8,058 nucleotides of DNA from Clostridia bacterium (lineage in GTDB: Bacteria > Bacillota > Clostridia > Oscillospirales > Acutalibacteraceae). The position numbers and the translations under genes are program-made. Of this stretch, positions 1 to 5,988 are shown in pieces; within the stretch, counting starts at the first letter, position 1, and each line of letters opens with the position of its first letter. Below the pieces are notes generated by a model that had not been told where the DNA came from, made no database searches, and saw only the letters and a program-made list of their open reading frames with translations. The DNA lies in NCBI GenBank assembly GCA_900768075.1, contig CAAGBN010000016.1, positions 1 through 8,058 of the forward strand, written 5' to 3'.

Positions 1-79
1 GCCTTGCGAGGCTTTTGGCAAAAACACAGGGAATTTTGTTCGAGAAACAAATACTTCCTTATGGGGCGTCGGCGAAAGG
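1..79 (+). repeat. Left-edge copy of a dispersed intergenic repeat (core modules)
   Basis: This stretch matches, in inverted orientation, the right edge of the window. Positions 50-79 align to the reverse complement of 7858-7887 with 27 of 30 identical bases (core around CCTTATGGG and GTCGGCGAAAGG). Positions 1-36 align with small gaps to the reverse complement of about 8021-8058, both starting GCCTTGC and both ending in AATTTT. Between these blocks each copy has a small hairpin of different sequence: here TTTGTT 35-40 pairs with AACAAA 46-51. The left copy lacks the roughly 115-base insert present in the right copy. It runs directly into the cloverleaf-like module. It is probably the end of a longer element cut off by the window edge. 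No transposase is visible, so a non-autonomous (MITE-like) repeat is the inference. Confidence 0.75.
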
Positions 80-206
80 CGGTCCCTTTTTTAGTTGGTG
101 GAAGAGGTTGGAGGCGGCTCCATTAAATCGCAAAGCGATTTACGGCTACAAAGTAGCCGAGGCGAACTTCGTTCGCCTATGGATCCGCCGCAACCCACCA
201 ACCGCC
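78..206. repeat. Cloverleaf-like palindromic element with a perfect four-way junction
   Basis: Three hairpins lie back to back with no unpaired base between them: 124-131 with 135-142 (loop AAA), 143-149 with 153-159 (loop AAA), and 160-167 with 171-178 (loop TTC). They are enclosed by a long interrupted stem: TCCAT 119-123 with ATGGA 179-183, GGCGG 113-117 with CCGCC 185-189, GTTG 107-110 with CAAC 191-194, GTTGGTGG 94-101 with CCACCAAC 195-202, and GGCG 78-81 with CGCC 203-206. A 12-base bulge containing T6 lies at 82-93. The stretch 101-200 is 55 percent G+C, clearly richer than the surrounding intergenic DNA. It is directly continuous with the repeat core at 50-79, so it is likely part of the same mobile or dispersed element. 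It could work as extruded DNA or as structured RNA from either strand; the sequence does not decide. Confidence 0.8.
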
Positions 207-210
207 ATAT

Positions 211-243
211 AAAACCAAAGACAGCAGAATTAACTGCTGTCTT
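211..243 (-). terminator. Intrinsic terminator after the fucosidase gene
   Basis: A perfect 10-bp stem (AAGACAGCAG 218-227 with CTGCTGTCTT 234-243) with a 6-base loop begins 5 bases beyond the fucosidase stop codon. Read leftward the hairpin is followed by TGGTTTTAT, a modest U-tract. It would end the leftward transcription unit and separates it from the repeat element at 1-210. Confidence 0.8.
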
Positions 244-248
244 ATAAT

Positions 249-1721
249 TTAGTTTGAGAATACCAGCGCCTTTTTGATTATAGGATTCTTTCTTGACTGT
301 GTGGGTGTTATAACGATTTCGTCAGCTTCGACAAAGTCAGGAAATCTGATAATTTTACCCGAGCCGATAACTGTGCCACTATAGATTTCACGGTAAAGTG
401 TTTCACCTACACCTTTTGCATAAACCTTAAAGCTTTCAACTCTCTGACTGTATCTGAGGTCTTCTTCAAGATATAAGGTTGCAATCTTTTTATCCTGAGG
501 CATTTTAATTTTTATGCTCGTTTCATCATCGTCAAACTTGAAATAATTGCCATCAACTTCTCTTTCACTGTCATCTAAATTGAGCAGTGACATTCTGCAG
601 TTCTCTACAGGATTTCTGAAAGGTGCTTTTATAAGTCGAGTAAACTCTTTAAGAGTTTCAATTTCTCTTTCACTTATAAGGCCATCTGTATTAGGTGGAA
701 CATTGAGAAGCATACTTGCATTACCGCCAACAGTATTAAAAAAGACCTCAGAAAGATACTTGGCTGTTCTTCTTTTTCTCGGGAAGTAATAGAGGCTCTC
801 GTGATAGAACCAACCATATGTAATTGAAATATCTGCCTCAGCAGGCTTGAAAACAAGGCTGTTATAGTCCTTTAAAACATTTCTTGAGCCAAGATCACTG
901 CTCTTATCGTTGAGCTTTTCTGCCATCTCTTTAAGCTGATTTGCATTAGTCTGCGAGTTTTCCATAATGAGGTTGTTACTGTCTTTTTCCGAGGGAATGA
1001 CACTCCATTCACATTCTCTGACCTTGCCACCCTCATTGCCTATCCATCTCACATCAGGACCGCAGATTGAAATAACAGCATCAGGATGATAGCTTCTGAT
1101 TGTGCTGTAATATCTCTCCCAATCATACACCTGTTTTTTGCCGTTAGGACCCTCTCCGCAAGCTCCGTCAAACCAGAAGGCAAAGATATCACCATAATTT
1201 GAGCAAAGCTCTGTAAGCTGATTTACGAAGAAATCGTTATATGCCTCTGTGCCGTAGGTACTCTCATGTCTGTCCCAGGGTGAAAGATATACACCAAACT
1301 TCAAACCGTACTTTTTACAGCTTTCACTGAGCAATTTAACAATATCCTTACCGCAAGGTGTATTCATAACGTTGTGCTGTGTATATTTTGTATCAAACAA
1401 ACAAAAGCCGTCATGATGCTTAGCGGTAATAATTATACCCTTACTGCCTGAATCTTTAAGCACCTCACACCACTGATCAGTATCAAGGTGCTTCGGGTTA
1501 AACTTTTTGAGCTTTTCTTTACCGTCGCCCCATTCTCTGTCATAAAAGGTATTCATACCGAAGTGAATGAAATTATAATATTTCATATCCAAAAACTCAA
1601 GCTGACGCTTACTCGGCACCACACCTGTAAGCCTGTCCGTCTCTTCACTATAAAGCTCAGCACCATTGTTACTGATGCACCAAGCATCAGCCAACTGAAC
1701 ATTTTCTATAATCATTTTCAT
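249..1721 (-). CDS. Intracellular GH29 alpha-L-fucosidase (subfamily B-like)
   Basis: A 490-residue retaining alpha-L-fucosidase that would release fucose from fucosylated oligosaccharides. Visible family marks are FIHFGMNTF at 51-59, the AKHHDGF active-site block at 100-106, LSPWDRH near 146-152, and WFDGA with the presumed nucleophile Asp185. The GPD.RW.GNE block at 221-230 makes Glu230 the likely acid/base. These spacings and the GPD.RW.GNE motif match the GH29-B branch, known for alpha-1,3/1,4 linkages on Lewis-type structures; linkage here is inferred. A beta-sandwich C-terminal region follows from about residue 375. There is no signal peptide, so the enzyme should act in the cytoplasm on imported sugars. 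ATG at 1721 is preceded by GAAAGG at 1730-1735 with an 8-base spacer; the ATG two codons later is less well spaced. The gene is last in the leftward unit, after a terminator hairpin. Confidence 0.93.
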   Translation of the reverse strand: MKMIIENVQLADAWCISNNGAELYSEETDRLTGVVPSKRQLEFLDMKYYNFIHFGMNTFYDREWGDGKEKLKKFNPKHLDTDQWCEVLKDSGSKGIIITAKHHDGFCLFDTKYTQHNVMNTPCGKDIVKLLSESCKKYGLKFGVYLSPWDRHESTYGTEAYNDFFVNQLTELCSNYGDIFAFWFDGACGEGPNGKKQVYDWERYYSTIRSYHPDAVISICGPDVRWIGNEGGKVRECEWSVIPSEKDSNNLIMENSQTNANQLKEMAEKLNDKSSDLGSRNVLKDYNSLVFKPAEADISITYGWFYHESLYYFPRKRRTAKYLSEVFFNTVGGNASMLLNVPPNTDGLISEREIETLKEFTRLIKAPFRNPVENCRMSLLNLDDSEREVDGNYFKFDDDETSIKIKMPQDKKIATLYLEEDLRYSQRVESFKVYAKGVGETLYREIYSGTVIGSGKIIRFPDFVEADEIVITPTQSRKNPIIKKALVFSN

Positions 1722-1738
1722 ATTCCTAACCTTTCAAA

Positions 1739-1769
1739 AATGCCCTTGATCATTACAATCAAGGGCATT
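1739..1769 (-). terminator. Intrinsic terminator between the FN3-DUF4474 gene and the fucosidase gene
   Basis: A perfect 12-bp stem (1739-1750 with 1758-1769, core TGCCCTTGAT) has a 7-base loop and, read leftward, ends in five U residues at 1740-1736. It lies 46 bases after the FN3-DUF4474 stop and only 17 bases before the fucosidase ATG, so the fucosidase ribosome binding site sits right behind the U-tract. No convincing separate promoter is visible between 1770 and 1815. The fucosidase is therefore probably read by partial read-through, or the hairpin is a regulated attenuator. Confidence 0.87.
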
Positions 1770-1815
1770 ACATTTAATTAATAAAGCTTCTTTAATTTCA
1801 GAAACTCATGCTTTA

Positions 1816-3714
1816 TCAGTCAAAAATTTCTGTCCAGCTTAAGTAGATGTGAAGACCGTCAACATAGAAGCAGTCGTTTGTGCTCTTTTCACCGTTTGCT
1901 ATACCTGCAAGGTCTTTCCAAGTACCTGAAATCTGCTTGAAGCCCTTCTCGAGAAGCTCGGGAATTACAGCGTCTCTCATTTCGAAGTCTCTCATTGTAA
2001 GCTTAGCACACATCTTGAGATCCTTGTTTCTGCCAATCATATTGCCCCATACGAAGCCTGTATGCCACCACTGTCTCTCATAAGGACGTCCGAATGTTCT
2101 TGTCCATAAGCCGGTTGTTGATGACTTCTCATAAAGCACCATTTCCATCTGAATCATATCTTCGTCGTTAGCGCAGTCGAAGTGTTCAACGGGCATATTC
2201 TTATCCTTGGTGTAGATACCGATTTCACAACCGTAAAGCACCCAACCATACTGGCCCTTCCAAAGCTGAATCATCCAGTCTCTGTTGTCGTATTCGAACT
2301 TGATACGGCAGGTTTCGATGATGATGATTACAAGAGAAGCAGCGTTATCGTAGATTTCACTGTAACCGAAGTTTCTCTGCCAGGGGTCATCAGCTGTGTA
2401 GAAGCACTTTTCCTTTGAATCGTAAAGGTAACCTAAGATACCGGTCTCATCCCATTCTTCTGAATATTCACTGTCAGGGATTTCAAGAGGTTCATAGTAC
2501 TTCTTAACTACTTCACTGCTGTTACCGTGCCATTTGTTGCTTTCGTTACCAACGTAAGCTCTGACTTTGTATTCGTAATTCTTCTTTTCTTCAAGATTCT
2601 TGTGGCTGAAGTGGTTTCTTGTTGTTGTACCAACTGAAATGAAGTTACCGTTTTCTTTCTTACAGAAGATTTCATAGCCTGCTGCACCCTCAAGAGCATC
2701 CCAAGTAAGTGACAAGCCGTTATCTGTGTTAGCTGCAATATCAAGACCTGTGGGAGCCTTAGGAATTGCACCGCCTACAAGTACCTCAGACCAGTTACCA
2801 TATGTATAGGTTGAGCCGTTAACAAGTACTGATCTGATCTTATACTTATCGTAGTCGCCCTCTTTAAGACCTGTTACTGTGTATGAAGTCTTAGTTGTTG
2901 TGGGTGAGCCATCGAAATGAAGAGCTTTCCAATCATGTACTTCTTTATCATAGATAAATAACTGATAACCTGTTACGTTGTTGTTTGCATCCCATGAGAT
3001 TGTGTATGTAGTTGTACCACTTTCTGAAAGTCTGAAGTTCAAAACATCATCAAGTGATGTTGTTACTGACAGCTCGTTTGAGTAGGGGCTGTACTTAAGA
3101 CCGTTAAGCTTATGGTAAGCTCTTACCTTGAATCTATAGCCTGTTCTGGATGTAAGATTTCTTACAGTATATGAAGTCTTAGATGTTGTAGCGATTTTCT
3201 TGAAATCGTTGATTGAAGAGTCAAACATAAAAATCTGATAGCCTGCTGCACCGCTTGCTGTATCCCAAGCTAATTTGATGCTTGATGCACCCGTAGTAAC
3301 AGCCATAAGACCATTTACTTTACCGGGGTCAACGATAGCCTTTACTGCAGATGTATAATCGCCGTATGTTCTCTTCCATTCACCGAAAAGCTTAGCTCTC
3401 TTAAAAGCACGTATACGATAATAGTATGTCTCGCCACCCTTTATATCGGTATCATCATACTTATCATCTAATACCCTGTCCTTGATTTCCTTCCACTTAC
3501 CGTTGGGATCTGTGGCTCTTTCAACTGCATAAGCGTAATCGTCAGTGCTACCTAAGCTGTTCCACTTAAGTGAGATTTTTGAATCACCAACATATGTAAC
3601 TGTAAAGCCTGTAGGTACAGGTGGAGCATCAGCAGCAAAAGCTATAACTGATCCGGAAAAAATTGTGCACACACATAAGATTAATGCAAGTGCAGACTTA
3701 AAAAATCTTTTCAT
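1816..3714 (-). CDS. Secreted four-FN3-domain protein with C-terminal DUF4474 domain
   Basis: A 632-residue exported protein. The N-terminus MKRFFK, a hydrophobic core and a likely signal peptidase site after AFA (residue 27) form a Sec signal peptide. Four fibronectin type III domains follow at about 32-128, 131-219, 223-316 and 319-407. Domains 2 and 3 are close relatives (shared GYQ-F, D-K and KTSYTV motifs). Residues about 426 to 632 match the DUF4474 family as I know it: a DPWQRNFGY block near 443-451, LWKGQYG at 484-490, GCEIGIY at 495-501 and a WWHTGF block at 549-554. The function of DUF4474 is unknown; FN3 arrays usually act as spacers or adhesion modules in extracellular enzymes. 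There is no LPXTG, SLH or transmembrane anchor, so it is probably released or loosely wall-bound. The start ATG has AAGGAG 8 bases upstream. It follows galK by 18 bases and is probably co-transcribed with it. Confidence 0.85.
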   Translation of the reverse strand: MKRFFKSALALILCVCTIFSGSVIAFAADAPPVPTGFTVTYVGDSKISLKWNSLGSTDDYAYAVERATDPNGKWKEIKDRVLDDKYDDTDIKGGETYYYRIRAFKRAKLFGEWKRTYGDYTSAVKAIVDPGKVNGLMAVTTGASSIKLAWDTASGAAGYQIFMFDSSINDFKKIATTSKTSYTVRNLTSRTGYRFKVRAYHKLNGLKYSPYSNELSVTTSLDDVLNFRLSESGTTTYTISWDANNNVTGYQLFIYDKEVHDWKALHFDGSPTTTKTSYTVTGLKEGDYDKYKIRSVLVNGSTYTYGNWSEVLVGGAIPKAPTGLDIAANTDNGLSLTWDALEGAAGYEIFCKKENGNFISVGTTTRNHFSHKNLEEKKNYEYKVRAYVGNESNKWHGNSSEVVKKYYEPLEIPDSEYSEEWDETGILGYLYDSKEKCFYTADDPWQRNFGYSEIYDNAASLVIIIIETCRIKFEYDNRDWMIQLWKGQYGWVLYGCEIGIYTKDKNMPVEHFDCANDEDMIQMEMVLYEKSSTTGLWTRTFGRPYERQWWHTGFVWGNMIGRNKDLKMCAKLTMRDFEMRDAVIPELLEKGFKQISGTWKDLAGIANGEKSTNDCFYVDGLHIYLSWTEIFD

Positions 3715-3732
3715 AATAATATCTCCTTTTCT

Positions 3733-5019
3733 TTAATATATTTCAACGCCACCAAAGGGTCTGATTGAAAGAACATAGCAAGCATCATCACCGAAGATAG
3801 ACTTCATTACATCGGTATATTCCACAATAAGATCGTTTGGTACAAAAGCCTGAATTGTACCGGCAAAGCCGCCGCCGTGTACTCGCCAAGCACCTTTACC
3901 TGAAAGAATCAGCTCGCTTATCTGAAGAGCAAGTGAAAGAGGCTGATTTTTAGGTGCCTTGCAGGTATACACATTCTGATTGTACATATATGAGGATCTG
4001 CCACTTGCAATAATAAGGTCTTTGAAAGCATCAAAATTGCCATCTGCAAGAGCCTTAGCCTGAGCAGTAACCTTTTCGTTTTCACCGTAGAAATGAAGAG
4101 CTCTGAGAACAGCTCTCTCTCCGAGCTTCTTAGCTATATCGCCAGCATTCTTGACAACATCAGCTTTATCAACTTCGCGAAGAACACTCTTACCGAAATA
4201 ACCTGCTACAGCTTCCATTTCACTTCTTACGGCAGCGTACTCATCTGTAAGATCTGAGTGACTACCCTTTGTATCAACAATAACAAGTGAATGACCGAAA
4301 TTAGCAAAGTCAAAGTCTATCTTTTCAATAACAGGCTTTGATGTGTCCTCAAAGTCGATTCTTACAAAACCACCGACACTGCAAGCCATCTGATCAAGAA
4401 GACCGCAGGGCTTACCGAAATATACATTTTCGCTGTACTGTGAAATTTTTGCAATCTCAACGGGATCAATCTTACCGTCGTTGTAAAGGTAGTTGAGCAT
4501 TGTGCATACAAGCACCTCAAAAGCAGCTGATGAAGAAAGACCTGAACCTGAAAGCACCTGAGATGCTGTTGTTGCATCAAAACCACCGATATTGTAGCCA
4601 AGCTCTTTGAATCTTGCCGCGATACCTCTCACGATTGATTTACTACGACCGATTTCTTCACTCTTAACCTCAAGGTCATCACATTTCACTTCATCCATAG
4701 GATAACCTGCTGATTTGATGCGGATAACGCCCTCGTCATTTTTTGAAGCAACTGCAATAGCGTCAAGGCTGATACCGCCGGCAAGAACAAGACCGTGGTT
4801 GTGGTCTGTGTGGTTACCGCCTATTTCAGTTCTGCCGGGTGCAGAGAAAAGTGAAACCTCACGGTTTGCATCTTTATTGAAAAGAGAATTGAAAGCATCA
4901 AGAACTTCCAAAAATCTTTTGTACTGTGTTTCGTAGTTTTCCTTAAGATAAACCTTTGAAAAACTTTCGTCAATAGCTCTTGTTTCAAGAAGCTTTTTCA
5001 TTTCATTGAAACTTGTCAT
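3733..5019 (-). CDS. galK: Galactokinase (GHMP kinase family)
   Basis: A 428-residue GHMP kinase, expected to phosphorylate alpha-D-galactose to galactose-1-phosphate with ATP, the first committed step of the Leloir pathway. The galactokinase signature region is at 61-74 (PGRTEIGGNHTDHN; Arg63, His70, Asp72). The ATP-binding loop GSGLSSSAA is at 158-166, the presumed catalytic base Asp209 lies in GLLDQ, and the C-terminal GGGFAG motif is at 382-387. The usual GEHTDYN is GNHTDHN here, which is noted as a finding. The frame stays open to a TTG at 5028, but the GAAAGG site at 5029-5034 touches that TTG and sits 9 bases before the ATG at 5019, so the ATG is chosen. It overlaps the upstream VTT gene by 17 bases in another frame, implying translational coupling. 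The FN3-DUF4474 gene follows 18 bases downstream. A related sugar kinase is possible. Confidence 0.87.
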   Translation of the reverse strand: MTSFNEMKKLLETRAIDESFSKVYLKENYETQYKRFLEVLDAFNSLFNKDANREVSLFSAPGRTEIGGNHTDHNHGLVLAGGISLDAIAVASKNDEGVIRIKSAGYPMDEVKCDDLEVKSEEIGRSKSIVRGIAARFKELGYNIGGFDATTASQVLSGSGLSSSAAFEVLVCTMLNYLYNDGKIDPVEIAKISQYSENVYFGKPCGLLDQMACSVGGFVRIDFEDTSKPVIEKIDFDFANFGHSLVIVDTKGSHSDLTDEYAAVRSEMEAVAGYFGKSVLREVDKADVVKNAGDIAKKLGERAVLRALHFYGENEKVTAQAKALADGNFDAFKDLIIASGRSSYMYNQNVYTCKAPKNQPLSLALQISELILSGKGAWRVHGGGFAGTIQAFVPNDLIVEYTDVMKSIFGDDACYVLSIRPFGGVEIY

Positions 5020-5761
5020 CTTTCCCAACCTTTCTGAAGAAGATTTTATTTATCATATTTTTCAGTTGCAACGCTCCGCTGAACGAAAGGAGCATCATAC
5101 CTGAGAATATCAGTAACAATATAAGCGGCACGATAAAGCTTGCCGATGCCGGATCATATACACTGCGACCGATGAGTGTGTATGAAAAAAGCTTGTATGA
5201 GTAGCCGATTACCGACAGAATAATAAATCGGGTATATGAAATATCCGTTGAACCGTAAAGACAGCTGACGGAATTGACAGGCATACAGGGTGACAGTCTT
5301 AAGAAGAAAAGCACCACACCTGAGCCCAATCGGCTTTCATCTATAAATTCATAAGCTGTTTCATATCTTGAGAGAATTTTCTCGGCATTACCGCCACCAA
5401 AGCGTCTGCCCCAATAAAATTTGGTAGTGAAAAGTATAATCATACCTACCAGATTGATAATCAAGGCATAGTACCATTCAAAAAGCACACCGCTTGCCAC
5501 GCAGATACAGGCTATCGGAAACCACGGCAGAAGTGCCTTGAGAAGAAAGTTTAATAATATAAGTAAAACTGAAGTCAATGTTGACCCGTAAGTAAGCATC
5601 CATTCTTCATAAGAAGCAAGTGTGTCGACATATTTACTGTACCATCTGATAAAGCTTTCGTGATTAAACACTCTCAGCAGAACTATCAGACATAAAGCCA
5701 AAACAAAACATATAAACGCTATAAAATTCAAAGCGTAAGTCTTGTTTCTTTTCTTTTTCAA
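5003..5761 (-). CDS. TVP38/TMEM64 (VTT domain) family membrane protein
   Basis: A 252-residue integral membrane protein. Hydrophobic segments lie near residues 11-31, 61-80, 82-114, 148-161, 177-197 and 207-230, with a Lys-rich start and tail. The centre reads like a VTT (SNARE-associated/DedA-like) domain: GVLFEWYYAL at 91-100, a small GRRFGG loop near 118-123, then FFLRLSPCMPVN at 152-163 and GSTDISYTRF at 170-179. Bacterial relatives are thought to act in lipid or small-molecule movement across the membrane; the substrate here is unknown. The only usable start is TTG at 5761, because an in-frame TGA lies at 5770 and no Met occurs until residue 55. It is supported by AGAAAGGA ending 9 bases upstream. 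It is first in the leftward unit and overlaps galK by 17 bases. Confidence 0.85.
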   Translation of the reverse strand: MKKKRNKTYALNFIAFICFVLALCLIVLLRVFNHESFIRWYSKYVDTLASYEEWMLTYGSTLTSVLLILLNFLLKALLPWFPIACICVASGVLFEWYYALIINLVGMIILFTTKFYWGRRFGGGNAEKILSRYETAYEFIDESRLGSGVVLFFLRLSPCMPVNSVSCLYGSTDISYTRFIILSVIGYSYKLFSYTLIGRSVYDPASASFIVPLILLLIFSGMMLLSFSGALQLKNMINKIFFRKVGKDDKFQ

Positions 5762-5818
5762 GTACTCTCATCCTTTCTGATGAAAATACGCATAAGACCA
5801 CATAGTATACGCTATATT

Positions 5819-5847
5819 ATTTTATAATAATTTTTGCCGTAGGTCAA
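5819..5847 (-). promoter_or_regulatory. Predicted sigma-A promoter for the leftward VTT-galK unit
   Basis: Read leftward, TTGACC (5847-5842) and TAAAAT (5824-5819) are separated by 17 bases, each 5 of 6 to consensus. The -10 sits about 58 bases before the VTT TTG start. A small inverted repeat, TATTAT and ATAATA around an AAA centre, overlaps the -10 and could be an operator or chance in AT-rich DNA. Confidence 0.6.
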
Positions 5848-5927
5848 CACATTTTAAAGATTTATTTGTTAATTAATTAAATTTTTTTATAATATGTAAA
5901 ACATCAGACTAAATTTATTTTAAATTA

Positions 5928-5956
5928 GTGACATACCCTGTTTCATATGATATAAT
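5928..5956 (+). promoter_or_regulatory. Strong predicted sigma-A promoter for the rightward unit
   Basis: GTGACA (5928-5933, 5 of 6 to TTGACA) and a perfect TATAAT (5951-5956) are separated by 17 bases. A TG one base before the -10 (5948-5949) gives an extended -10. Transcription would begin near 5963, leaving a leader of about 25 bases with GGAGG at 5978-5982. A weaker second candidate lies upstream: TTGTTA 5866-5871 and TATAAT 5888-5893 with a 16-base gap. Confidence 0.75.
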
Positions 5957-5988
5957 ACTTATGTGAAATCTATGTGTGGAGGTTATGT

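Noticed and set aside
94..202. tRNA or tRNA-like gene suggested by the cloverleaf shape
   Set aside because: Loops are three bases, there is no seven-base anticodon loop, no TTCRANNC T-arm, and no CCA-type acceptor stem.
94..202. CRISPR array suggested by successive short palindromes
   Set aside because: The three hairpins differ in sequence, are flush with no spacers, and no cas genes are present.
15..212. Open 65-codon frame starting with TTG across the left repeat
   Set aside because: It runs through the palindromic repeat, has no ribosome binding site, and its composition follows the hairpins (loops AAA, AAA, TTC fall in frame). It is best seen as a by-product of the repeat. A conserved protein across copies with synonymous change would revive it.
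4362..4601. Alternative 79-codon leftward frame inside galK
   Set aside because: It lies entirely within galK in another frame, with low-complexity composition and no ribosome binding site. The same holds for the other short frames inside the fucosidase, FN3 and dehydrogenase genes.
5020..5028. TTG start giving a three-residue longer galactokinase
   Set aside because: The ribosome binding site at 5029-5034 touches this TTG; it is correctly spaced only for the ATG at 5019.
5974..5988. GTG start giving a five-residue longer dehydrogenase
   Set aside because: The GGAGG site at 5978-5982 lies inside this extension and is ideally spaced for the ATG at 5989.
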